Assembly: GCF_039541795.1 (NCBI RefSeq)
Contig: NZ_BAABGX010000003.1
Coordinates: 744,001-808,000, forward strand
Direction of reading: 5' to 3'
From: Nibribacter koreensis
Lineage (GTDB): Bacteria > Bacteroidota > Bacteroidia > Cytophagales > Hymenobacteraceae
Length of the DNA: 64,000 bases
Of this stretch, positions 33,058 through 41,229 are shown piece by piece. Each line of letters begins with the position of its first letter. The first letter of the stretch is position 1. A model generated the notes under the pieces. It did no database searches and was not told where the DNA came from. It was given only the letters and a program-made list of their open reading frames with translations. The translations under genes and the position numbers were made by a program.

Positions 33058-33407
33058 TTCTAAAGGGTTAGTTATTAGATAAAAGATTGAATAGCACAAA
33101 CCAGATGAGGTCTGTTTTAGTTCTGCAAAGAAAGGGAGAATACTAATTAAGTACAATGGTGTGGAGGGTGTGATGCTCTAAAAGTGCTCAAAATGAGGGT
33201 ATAAGGCTAAAATTCTTTTTTGAATCTTATCATGTTCTTTTTAAAATCACAAACTATTTTTAAGAAAATCAGTTGCTCTTAAAGATTTAATAAATATACT
33301 TTTTTTAATATATGTGGATGGGTTAGAATAGGATTTTGTCAGCCGGAGGTGATGATAACCGCCTTCATTTTTGGCCTATTTTCTGGAAACGAGGTCAAAA
33401 ACGATGC
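33058..33407. other. AT-rich intergenic region with palindrome R14
   Basis: 350 bp between the secreted 156-aa gene and the GSCFA gene. Bases 33210-33320 are markedly AT-rich (runs of A, T and TATAT). It has no ORF above 20 codons. Confidence 0.5.
33365..33404. repeat. 40-bp palindrome, copy R14
   Basis: Left arm TCATTTTTGGCCTATTTTCT, right arm GGAAACGAGGTCAAAAACGA. It ends 3 bp before the minus-strand stop codon of the GSCFA gene. Confidence 0.82.
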
Positions 33408-34400
33408 TTACCTGCTTGTAAGCTGGCCACGTACCTGGGCAAGTTCCTGTGTTACATCAATGCGTAGGGAGAGATGATGCAGTTTGGCCTCTAGTTTTTG
33501 AAGAAATATCTGGTGGCTGGGGCTTGCTGGCGCAAATGGCCTGTGATTTAGGTCTTGCTTAACTTGTTGCCACTCTTGTATAAACTGCTGGAATTCGGCG
33601 TCTAGGTAAGTGGCCACAAACTTCTGCCAGATGTAGGTCTCTGCCATCTCTGAGGGATGCAATAAGTCTGCGCTGTAGAATCTATAATCCCTCAAGTCAT
33701 CTAACAGCAACTCATAGGCCGGAAAATAGGAGACACCTTTATTTTGTTCTTGCATGAAGTGAGCAGCAACCCGCAGGGTGCTTTTGCTGACGCTGTTCAA
33801 GGGAAGCGTGTCTTTGAGGTGACGCACCGGGCTCACCGTCAAAATCACGTGTATACCCGGGAAATGCGTCTGTAACAGGTTCAACGTATCTTCTAGGTCC
33901 TCCTGGATCTCTGGTACTGTCAACAGTCTTTTAGTAAACTGCTTTTGCGGTACCTTGTGACAATTGGAGACGGGGTGTCCCGTGTCTTGCCGCTCATAAA
34001 CAAACGCAGTCCCCCAGGTAAGAAGCAGGTGTTGGGTATGCTGTAAACAATTGTGCGCGTCTTTAATGGCCTCTTCTAAGTACAGCAAGAGTACATCTGG
34101 CTGGCTGGCAGTAAATGACGAATGAAAATCATAGTGAAACCACTGGCCCTGCCGCTCAACTAACCCTTGTTCCAGCTCCTTTGTATCTTGGGTGATGATG
34201 CGCTTTAGGTGCGCATGGCAAGATAGGGGGTTAAATACCGTCCCGAAGGGATTTACCAGAACCGTTGCTTTGTTTTGCAGTAATTGCTGACCAATCACCT
34301 CTGCGAAGCAAGAACCCAGCGTGAGGAAGCCTTGTCCCAGAGAGATAGGTGCTGCCGCGGGTGGGATGTTGAGCTCTGTCCTGAATTGCATGGTTCTCAT
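33408..34400 (-). CDS. GSCFA domain-containing protein
   Basis: A 330-aa protein whose N-terminus carries the family-naming motif in FLTLGSCFAEVIGQQL, followed by NPFGTVFNPLS and later LLTWGTAFVYERQDTG, ILTVSPVRHLKDTL and YFPAYELLLDDLRDYRFYSADLLHPS. The last block (with DxxH) and the GS motif fit an SGNH-hydrolase-like fold, so ester or glycan-acyl hydrolysis is a reasonable inference. It lies 30 bp after the HAD phosphatase gene and is probably co-transcribed with it. Confidence 0.92.
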   Translation of the reverse strand: MRTMQFRTELNIPPAAAPISLGQGFLTLGSCFAEVIGQQLLQNKATVLVNPFGTVFNPLSCHAHLKRIITQDTKELEQGLVERQGQWFHYDFHSSFTASQPDVLLLYLEEAIKDAHNCLQHTQHLLLTWGTAFVYERQDTGHPVSNCHKVPQKQFTKRLLTVPEIQEDLEDTLNLLQTHFPGIHVILTVSPVRHLKDTLPLNSVSKSTLRVAAHFMQEQNKGVSYFPAYELLLDDLRDYRFYSADLLHPSEMAETYIWQKFVATYLDAEFQQFIQEWQQVKQDLNHRPFAPASPSHQIFLQKLEAKLHHLSLRIDVTQELAQVRGQLTSR

Positions 34401-34430
34401 GAATTGGGGTTACTTGCAAAATACGAAATC

Positions 34431-35111
34431 CTAGTGGTTGTCAGCTACTAGGAGTGCGTGTAACTCTGCCATATTTTGGACAGTGTGCGCAGGCGCTTCT
34501 TGCAGGCACAAGGTGGGGTTTCCATATCCGTATTGGGCCCAGCAAGCATCTATCCTGGCATTATTGCCAAAGGCTAAGTCTATGTGAGTGTCTCCCACCA
34601 TCAGGAATTCGTCCTTAGATATGTCTGGATAGTTTGGAGCAACTACCTCCAGAAAAGCCATAGGATGCGGTTTTTTCTTAAGAGGCACTTCAGGGTTGTC
34701 TCCAATGACCAGGTCAAAATAAGACGCGATGTTAAAATGGACAAGGGCTTCTTCAATGGCGCGCTGGCCTTTGTTGCTGATGACTACGTTTCTGATCCCA
34801 GCTTTCCTGGCCGCCTCCAAGACAAACTCAGTCCCTTCAAAGAGCGTAGTGTAATGCCCTGCCTCCGTGGAGTAAATGTGCCTGTAGGTCTGTACCCAAT
34901 TCATTAATACCTGAGGAGTGAGCGATGGGTGCAAGATAGGCAGAATCTCTGGCAGGCTCCCGCCCGTGCTAACCGCTTGCATGATCTCTTGTTCTGTGGG
35001 GGCTACAGCTTTGTGTTGACTAAACGTCTTGTTAAAGCTGTACAGAATAGAATCCTTGGTGTGGCAAAGGGTCCCGTCAAAATCAAAAATGAGGACTTTG
35101 TAAGAAGGCAT
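34431..35111 (-). CDS. HAD family hydrolase, phosphoglycolate phosphatase-like
   Basis: 226 aa from ATG 35111 (MPSYKVLIFDFDGTLCHTKD); an ATG nine codons upstream adds no conserved sequence. HAD motif I DFDGT, motif II VVISNKG, motif III lysine in PLKKKPHPMAF, motif IV VGDTHIDLAFG are all present, with a helical cap between I and II. It dephosphorylates a small phosphorylated metabolite; specificity is unknown. It follows the ribosomal-protein operon terminator on the same strand. Confidence 0.9.
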   Translation of the reverse strand: MPSYKVLIFDFDGTLCHTKDSILYSFNKTFSQHKAVAPTEQEIMQAVSTGGSLPEILPILHPSLTPQVLMNWVQTYRHIYSTEAGHYTTLFEGTEFVLEAARKAGIRNVVISNKGQRAIEEALVHFNIASYFDLVIGDNPEVPLKKKPHPMAFLEVVAPNYPDISKDEFLMVGDTHIDLAFGNNARIDACWAQYGYGNPTLCLQEAPAHTVQNMAELHALLVADNH

Positions 35112-35130
35112 GGCCGTTAGAAGGGGAGTT

Positions 35131-35166
35131 AAAAACAAAACCTCCTGCCGCAGGACGACAGGAGGT
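35131..35166 (-). terminator. rplI: Terminator of the rpsF-rpsR-rplI operon
   Basis: On the minus strand the stem ACCTCCTG...CAGGAGGT (35159-35166 with 35140-35147, structured loop) is followed by TTTTGTTTTT, 28 bp after the rplI stop codon. Confidence 0.85.
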
Positions 35167-35193
35167 CTATACTATCTAAAAAGGAAACAGTGC

Positions 35194-35637
35194 TTACGCC
35201 TCAACTACGTTGAAACGGATTTGGTGCTTCACTTCTTTGTGTAGGTTCAAAGTGGCAGTGTACTCGCCCAAAGACTTCACCTCTTGGTCAAAGTCAATGC
35301 GCTTGCGGTCTACATCATAACCAAGAGCCTTAAGGGCCTCAGAAACTTGTAGAGAGGTAACTGCACCGAAGATTTTACCAGTCTCGCCAGCCTTTGCAGG
35401 GATAGAAAGAACGGTGGTACCAATACGGTTGGCCAGATCCTGGGCATCATTCTGAATTTTTTCAGCTTTGTGCGCCACCTGACGAACGTTCTCAGCTACT
35501 ACTTTGCGGGCCGAAGGAGTTGCCATCACAGCAAGACCTTGAGGGATCAAGTAGTTACGGCCAAAACCTGGCTTTACTACTACGATATCATTTTTATAGC
35601 CAACGCCTTTTACGTCATCTTTTAGAATAACTTCCAT
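35194..35637 (-). CDS. rplI: 50S ribosomal protein L9
   Basis: A 147-aa protein with the L9 N-terminal domain (MEVILKDDVKGVGYKNDIVVVKPGFGRNYLIPQGLA-type signature, including GRNYLIP), the connecting helix and a C-terminal domain (GKIFGAVTSLQVSEAL). It binds 23S rRNA near the L1 stalk. It is the last gene of the rpsF-rpsR-rplI operon, 14 bp after rpsR. Confidence 0.98.
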   Translation of the reverse strand: MEVILKDDVKGVGYKNDIVVVKPGFGRNYLIPQGLAVMATPSARKVVAENVRQVAHKAEKIQNDAQDLANRIGTTVLSIPAKAGETGKIFGAVTSLQVSEALKALGYDVDRKRIDFDQEVKSLGEYTATLNLHKEVKHQIRFNVVEA

Positions 35638-35651
35638 CGTGATTTACCTTC

Positions 35652-35903
35652 CTATTTTAAAGAGTCAGTTACATAAGGTAGAATAGCCAGGTGACGGGCA
35701 CGGGCTACTGCTTGTGATACACGACGCTGGAATTTCAAGCTGGTACCAGTTAAACGACGTGGCAACAATTTGCCTTGCTCGTTTACAAATTTCAACAAGA
35801 AGTTACCGTCTTTGTAATCGATATACTGGATACCGTTCTTCTTGAAACGGCAGTATTTCTTGCGCGTGTCTTGCTTGTGGATTTTTTCGTTTACTAAACT
35901 CAT
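35652..35903 (-). CDS. rpsR: 30S ribosomal protein S18
   Basis: An 83-aa basic protein with the S18 core: KKYCRFKKNGIQYIDYKD, LLPRRLTGTSLKFQRRVSQAVARARHLAILPY. It pairs with S6 on the platform of the 30S subunit. Its start overlaps the rpsF stop by 4 bp. Confidence 0.98.
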   Translation of the reverse strand: MSLVNEKIHKQDTRKKYCRFKKNGIQYIDYKDGNFLLKFVNEQGKLLPRRLTGTSLKFQRRVSQAVARARHLAILPYVTDSLK

Positions 35904-36274
35904 GACGCTTGAGGAGCCTCCTTCTCTTTTTTAGCTGATTTGAATTCGCCGTTTCTGCGGCGCTCGTTGTAAGCAACTGCGTGCTTATCTAGGGCTGTAG
36001 TCAAGAAGCGGATGATCTTCTCGTCGCGGCGGTAAGCCAGCTCCAAGATGTCAACCACAGTGCCAGGGGCGTTAAACTCTACCAAGTGATAGAAGCCGGT
36101 GTTCTTTTTCTGGATTGGGTAAGCCAGTTTTTTAAGTCCCCAGTTTTCTTCATGGATGATGTCGGCGCCATTTTCCTTAAGCACCTGTCTGAACTTCTCG
36201 ACCGTTTCCTGCATCTGCACCTCGTTCAACAACGGGGTCATGATGAAGAGCGTTTCGTAATTTTTTAAAGCCAT
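35900..36274 (-). CDS. rpsF: 30S ribosomal protein S6
   Basis: A 124-aa protein with the S6 fold: NYETLFIMTPLLNEVQ, ENWGLKKLAYPIQKKNTGFYHLVEF and RRDEKIIRFLTTALDKHAVAY, then a charged tail. It is the first gene of the operon, with a good Bacteroidota promoter 32-63 bp upstream. Confidence 0.98.
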   Translation of the reverse strand: MALKNYETLFIMTPLLNEVQMQETVEKFRQVLKENGADIIHEENWGLKKLAYPIQKKNTGFYHLVEFNAPGTVVDILELAYRRDEKIIRFLTTALDKHAVAYNERRRNGEFKSAKKEKEAPQAS

Positions 36275-36305
36275 TCTTTTAAGAAATAGTTTTTGGTTCG
36301 AGGTG

Positions 36306-36337
36306 CAAAGTTACTCAGCTTTTCATTATTATACAAA
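36306..36337 (-). promoter_or_regulatory. rpsF: Promoter of the rpsF operon
   Basis: Minus strand TTTG (36334-36337), 20-bp spacer, TAACTTTG (36306-36313). This matches the Bacteroidota consensus TTTG-N19/20-TAnnTTTG, 31 bp before the rpsF ATG. Confidence 0.78.
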
Positions 36338-36434
36338 CACACTGTCTTTTACTCCTGTAGACTTTCACTGACTAACTTGATCTATTTAAAGGAGACTGTA
36401 AGTACACTATATATAATAGAGTGGATTCATTCAT

Positions 36435-36474
36435 TCGTTTTTAGCCTGATTTTCAGGAAACAGGTCAAAAATGG
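36435..36474. repeat. 40-bp palindrome, copy R15
   Basis: Left arm TCGTTTTTAGCCTGATTTTC, right arm AGGAAACAGGTCAAAAATGG. It lies between the two divergent promoters. Confidence 0.8.
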
Positions 36475-36771
36475 TAAAAACCATCTACTTAGTATCAAGG
36501 GTCAAATAGCCGGTCCAAAGGTTGGTGTACTTCGGAGGTGTTTGTATAGAAGAGGGAGGAGGGCAAATGGCTAGAACGCTGTTGGAGGACTCCCTAGTAT
36601 AAATACGGTATTGAGGATATTGGGGTCAGAAATGGGCCGAACTACAAACGCCAGGCTTAATTTATATACTTTCTAAATAGGCTTTTTCTGGCCTAAGGAC
36701 GTGGTTTTTAGCCTTTAAGAATAGGGGTTAAACATATGCCTCGCCAGATGTCAAAAATAACCTATATTGAG

Positions 36772-36802
36772 TTTGATTAATCCCTGTCGGGTAGTAAGTT
36801 TG
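36772..36802 (+). promoter_or_regulatory. actA: Promoter of the act/cox respiratory operon
   Basis: Plus strand TTTG (36772-36775), 19-bp spacer, TAAGTTTG (36795-36802), a full match to the Bacteroidota vegetative consensus, 44 bp before the actA ATG. Confidence 0.8.
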
Positions 36803-36846
36803 TGCCCGTAATGTACTTTCACCATACCTAACACTACATTTTAGCT

Positions 36847-38175
36847 ATGATTAGCTGCAAAAAGAGAGCAAAATATACCTTCTTACTCCCTTTTGTCTTC
36901 TTCTTCTTTGCCCTGTCTACTGTATTTGCACAGGAGGCGGCCAATGTTGGAGCGGCAGGAGTGACCCCAGGTTCAACGGCACCGGCCGCGGGCGCCGCCA
37001 CTGCTGGTGCTTTGCCCACAGAAGATGCAGGGGTAATTGACGCTGGTGCTACCTTATTCAAAAATAACTGTGTGCAGTGTCACTCAGTTACCGAAGAAGT
37101 GGTAGTAGGTCCAGGGTTGAAAAACATCCACACAAAAAGAACCTTGCCTTGGTTACAGAAATGGATTAAGAACTCCAGTGCTTTGATTCAAAGCGGAGAC
37201 AAAGATGCCGTTGCTGTTTACAATGAGTACGCCAAGCAGCAAATGCCATCTTTTGCTTTCTCTGATGATGAGATCAACTCTATTGTCGCTTATATTAAGA
37301 AAGAAAGCGCTGCACCTGCCGCAGTAGCTACTGGTCAAGAAGGCGTACCCGGTGCCGAAGCTGGTGCCAATGTAGGTGAAAATGCCGTTGGTGACCTGGG
37401 TGGTTACATGGACATTGTCCTAGTTGCCCTGGTAGTGGTGCTTATTGTGTTGGTAATTACTTTGTTGATCATTGCCTCAGTATTGAAGGGCTATTTGAAG
37501 AACAAGGCAGATTTAACTGGTGCTGAGCAAGAAATGCTAGAACAGCGCACTAACTGGACTAATATCTATAAATCAAAGGCGGTACGTGTTATAGTTGGTT
37601 TGATACTGGCTGTGGTAGTACTAGACCTGACCATTGATAAAGTTATGGGGATTGGTATCCAGCAGGGATATGCGCCTAAGCAGCCAATTGCCTTCTCTCA
37701 CAAATTGCACGCTGGTGACCACCAGATCAACTGTAACTACTGCCATACGTCTGTCTACAAGAGCCGTAGCGCCAATATTCCTTCGGCTAACATCTGTATG
37801 AACTGCCATAGCCAGATTAAGAAGGAGTCTCCAGAGATTCAGAAGATCTACCGTGCCATTGAAAACAATAAGCCTATTGAGTGGGTGCGCGTGCATAACT
37901 TGCCTGACCTGGCTTACTTTAACCACTCTCAGCACACCAAGGTTGGTGGCGTAGAGTGCCAGACCTGCCACGGTCCAATTGAGACCATGGAAGTAGTTGC
38001 GCAGTTCTCTCCCTTGACCATGGGTTGGTGTATTGACTGTCACCGCAACACGCCTCTTAACACAGAGGGCAACGCTTACTATGACAACTTGGTTAAGTTG
38101 CATGAGAAGCAATCTAAAGGCGCTTTTGTAGTTGCGTCTAACGGTGGTACAGAATGTTCTAAGTGCCACTACTAA
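36847..38175 (+). CDS. actA: Alternative complex III subunit ActA, multiheme cytochrome c (six CxxCH)
   Basis: A 442-aa protein with a signal sequence (ending VFAQ). An N-terminal monoheme cytochrome c domain (CVQCH at 75-79, Met ligand region QQMPSFAF) is followed by two membrane segments (about 178-205 and 248-266) and a pentaheme domain with CNYCH, CMNCH, CQTCH, CIDCH and CSKCH (about 296-440). The last five match the pentaheme ActA of menaquinol:cytochrome c oxidoreductase. The extra N-terminal heme gives six motifs in total. It passes electrons from the ActB/ActC module toward ActE or the oxidase. It is the first gene of the respiratory operon. Confidence 0.93.
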   Translation: MISCKKRAKYTFLLPFVFFFFALSTVFAQEAANVGAAGVTPGSTAPAAGAATAGALPTEDAGVIDAGATLFKNNCVQCHSVTEEVVVGPGLKNIHTKRTLPWLQKWIKNSSALIQSGDKDAVAVYNEYAKQQMPSFAFSDDEINSIVAYIKKESAAPAAVATGQEGVPGAEAGANVGENAVGDLGGYMDIVLVALVVVLIVLVITLLIIASVLKGYLKNKADLTGAEQEMLEQRTNWTNIYKSKAVRVIVGLILAVVVLDLTIDKVMGIGIQQGYAPKQPIAFSHKLHAGDHQINCNYCHTSVYKSRSANIPSANICMNCHSQIKKESPEIQKIYRAIENNKPIEWVRVHNLPDLAYFNHSQHTKVGGVECQTCHGPIETMEVVAQFSPLTMGWCIDCHRNTPLNTEGNAYYDNLVKLHEKQSKGAFVVASNGGTECSKCHY

Positions 38176-38214
38176 TCACTACATATCCATCCTGAATTTG
38201 AGTTTTTGAACTAT

Positions 38215-41211
38215 ATGCAAGAAACAATTAAATACTGGAGAGGGGTAGAGGAGTTAAACAACACTCCAGAATTCCAAAAGCACGCTCATGACGAGTTTCC
38301 TGAGTTTCTGCCAGTAAGTGAGGCCAGCGGCAGTGAAAAATCTGCTGATGTAGCACCACGTCGTGATTTCTTAAAACTATTAGGTTTTGGTATAGCAGCC
38401 ACTACTTTGGCTTCTTGTGAGGCTCCGGTACGCAAGGCTATCCCTTATCTTAACAAGCCCGAAGAAGTAGAGCCTGGTATTGCCAACTGGTATGCCTCTA
38501 CTTACTTTAATGGAGACATCTACAACTCCATCCTAGTGAAAACCCGTGAGGGCCGCCCAATCAAGATTGAAGGCAACACGCTTTCTCCAATCACCAGAGG
38601 TGGTACGCATGCCCGTTCACAGGCGTCTTTACTAAGCTTGTATGACAATGCCCGTCTGCAAGGCCCAACGGCAAAAGGAAAGGCAGCCACTTGGTCACAG
38701 GTAGACCAGGAGATTCGTACTCGCTTAACTGGTATTCAAGGCAAAGTGGTGTTGGTGTCCAACACTATCATCAGCCCGAGCACCAAAGCCGTTATCAGAG
38801 AGTTTGGAGCGCAGTTCCCTTCTTTTGAGCACGTAACCTATGATGCTAATTCTGCCTCTGCTTTATTAAAAGCAAATGGTGGCGTAGTGCCTGGTTATGA
38901 TTTCAGCAAAGCCAAAGTCATTGTTTCTTTGGGTGCAGACTTCTTAGGGGCTTGGATTTCACCAATAGAGTACGCCAAACAATACATTGTTAACCGGAAG
39001 ATTACGGCTGACAACCCTGTGATGTCTCGTCACTTCCAGTTTGAGACCAACCTTTCTTTGACAGGTGCCAACGCAGATGTGCGCGTGCCGGTTAAACCGT
39101 CTGAGTATGGTGCCGTGGCAGCAGCCCTGTACAATGCCGTAGCTGGCGGAGGAGCCATTCAGGCGCCAACCACGTCAGTAGCCAAGCAGATTGAGGTAGC
39201 TGCCAAAGAATTGCTAGCCAACAGAGGAGCCGCCTTGGTGGTATCTGACTCTAATGACGCGGCTGTTCAAACATTGGTAACTGCCATTAACAATACATTA
39301 GGCGCAAACGGTGCCACCATCAATACCAGCGCTCCGTCTTACGTGCGCCAAGGGGATGATGCCCGCATGCTGCGTCTGATCAATGACATGAACGCGGGTT
39401 CTGTAGGAGCTGTGATTTTCTACGGTGCCAACCCAGCATATGACCACCCTTTAAGCCAACAGGTAATTGCAGGTATTAAAAAAGTAGGTCTTAAAATCTC
39501 CTTTGCTGATAGAGCAGATGAAACAGCTATGTTAGCTGATTATATCTGCCCAGATAGCCACTACTTAGAGTCTTGGAATGACTTTGAGCCTAAGAGAGGC
39601 TTCTTAAGCTTAGCTCAACCGGCTATCTCACCAATTTTCAAAACCAGACAAGCCCAGGACTCCTTGTTGAAATGGTCAGGATCTACTTCTGATTATTACA
39701 CTATGATTCAGCGTACATGGTCTGGTGTAGTAGGTGGTGGAGCAGGATGGGACAAGGCAGTACATGATGGAGTTGCCACTGGTTCTACAGGAGCCAATGA
39801 GCCGACCGCTAATGCTCCTATGACCATGGCCGCTGCTGCTGTTAGCATTAACAAAGCAAGCCGTGCCGCAGGTAAAAACGTGGAGTTAGCCATTTACGAG
39901 AAAGTAGCCATTGGGGCTGGTCAATTGGCCAACAACCCTTGGTTGCAGGAAATGTCTGACCCAACCACTAAAGCCACTTGGGACAACTACGTTACCATTT
40001 CTGCCGCCATGGCAAAAGAGTTGAACGTAGAGCAAAACGACGTCTTAAGAGTTACGGCCAAAGGCAAGTCTGTTGAGTTGCCAGCCTTAATTCAGCCAGG
40101 CCAAGCAAAAGGAACCGTAGGTATAGCTATTGGCTACGGCCGTACCCATGCCGGACAAGCTGCAAACAATGTAGGTGCTAACGTATACCCATTGGTATCT
40201 GTAGTAGACAACGGTTTGGTGTTTGCCAACACGGTAACCCTAGAAAAAGTAGGAGCAGACAAGCCAATTGCCCAAACCCAAACGCACCATACTGTCATGG
40301 GTCGTATTGTGGTGCAAGAGTCTACTCTTAAGCAATATCAGAAAGACCCTAAAGACGTAACAAAATACATTCGTATTGCCACGGCCGAGGGTCCTCAAAA
40401 ACCACAGAATGTTTCCCTGTGGCAAGATTACGAGTACAAGGACCACCATTGGGGTATGGTCATTGACTTAAACTCTTGTATTGGTTGCGGTGCTTGTACT
40501 ATTGGTTGCCAGGTAGAAAACAACGTGGCTGTGGTAGGCAAGCAGGAGGTGTTAAACCGCCGCGAAATGCACTGGATGCGCATTGATCGTTACTACAGCA
40601 GTGATGCTACCCGTGAGAACGGAGGCTTTACCGCTATGGAAGATCCGTCAGAGAATCCTACGGTGATCTTCCAGCCGATGATGTGTCAGCACTGTAACCA
40701 CGCTCCATGTGAGACGGTTTGCCCGGTGGCTGCTACTATGCACAGCTCAGAAGGCTTGAACCAGATGGTGTACAACCGTTGCGTAGGTACTCGTTACTGC
40801 GCCAACAACTGTCCATACAAAGTGCGTCGTTTCAACTGGTTCAACTACGCCAACAATGACAAGTTCGATTATAACATGAATAACGACTTGGGCAAAATGG
40901 TGTTGAACCCAGATATCACCGTACGTTCACGCGGTGTGATGGAGAAATGCTCTTTCTGCGTACAGCGTATTCAAACTGGTAAATTGGAGGCTAAGAAAGA
41001 AGGTCGTCGTCCTAAGGATGGGGAAGTAGTATCTGCTTGTGCCCAGGCTTGTCCTACCAACGCCATTGTATTTGGTGATATGTTGGATCAAACCAGTGAA
41101 ATATCAAAGATCTTGAACAGAGAGAAAGGGGAGCGTGCTTTCCATGTGTTGGAAGAGTTGAACACTCAACCAAACGTGACGTACCTCACCAAAATCAGAA
41201 ACCTAGCTTAA
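38215..41211 (+). CDS. actB: Alternative complex III subunit ActB, molybdopterin-oxidoreductase-like iron-sulfur protein
   Basis: 998 aa from ATG 38215 (MQETIKYWRGVEEL). The Tat-type motif RRDFLKLLGFGIAATTLASC, with a lipobox-like Cys, marks export and anchoring. Residues about 60-700 are the catalytically degenerate molybdopterin-oxidoreductase fold. From about 740 on is a ferredoxin-like module with clusters CIGCGACTIGC, CQHCNHAPC, CVGTRYCANNC, CSFCVQRI and CAQACP. This is the fused B1-B2 form. It relays electrons from quinol to ActA. It is followed 18 bp later by actC. Confidence 0.95.
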   Translation: MQETIKYWRGVEELNNTPEFQKHAHDEFPEFLPVSEASGSEKSADVAPRRDFLKLLGFGIAATTLASCEAPVRKAIPYLNKPEEVEPGIANWYASTYFNGDIYNSILVKTREGRPIKIEGNTLSPITRGGTHARSQASLLSLYDNARLQGPTAKGKAATWSQVDQEIRTRLTGIQGKVVLVSNTIISPSTKAVIREFGAQFPSFEHVTYDANSASALLKANGGVVPGYDFSKAKVIVSLGADFLGAWISPIEYAKQYIVNRKITADNPVMSRHFQFETNLSLTGANADVRVPVKPSEYGAVAAALYNAVAGGGAIQAPTTSVAKQIEVAAKELLANRGAALVVSDSNDAAVQTLVTAINNTLGANGATINTSAPSYVRQGDDARMLRLINDMNAGSVGAVIFYGANPAYDHPLSQQVIAGIKKVGLKISFADRADETAMLADYICPDSHYLESWNDFEPKRGFLSLAQPAISPIFKTRQAQDSLLKWSGSTSDYYTMIQRTWSGVVGGGAGWDKAVHDGVATGSTGANEPTANAPMTMAAAAVSINKASRAAGKNVELAIYEKVAIGAGQLANNPWLQEMSDPTTKATWDNYVTISAAMAKELNVEQNDVLRVTAKGKSVELPALIQPGQAKGTVGIAIGYGRTHAGQAANNVGANVYPLVSVVDNGLVFANTVTLEKVGADKPIAQTQTHHTVMGRIVVQESTLKQYQKDPKDVTKYIRIATAEGPQKPQNVSLWQDYEYKDHHWGMVIDLNSCIGCGACTIGCQVENNVAVVGKQEVLNRREMHWMRIDRYYSSDATRENGGFTAMEDPSENPTVIFQPMMCQHCNHAPCETVCPVAATMHSSEGLNQMVYNRCVGTRYCANNCPYKVRRFNWFNYANNDKFDYNMNNDLGKMVLNPDITVRSRGVMEKCSFCVQRIQTGKLEAKKEGRRPKDGEVVSACAQACPTNAIVFGDMLDQTSEISKILNREKGERAFHVLEELNTQPNVTYLTKIRNLA

Positions 41212-41229
41212 TTTAACTCAGAACGAAAT

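Larger units (their letters stand above)
36275..36846. other. Divergent control region between ribosomal and respiratory operons
   Basis: 572 bp with a promoter at each end (36306-36337 minus, 36772-36802 plus) and palindrome R15 between them. The ORFs crossing it are short and without character. Confidence 0.65.

Noticed and set aside
36293..36574. 93-codon plus-strand ORF in the divergent control region
   Set aside because: It spans palindrome R15 and the rpsF promoter; composition is not protein-like.
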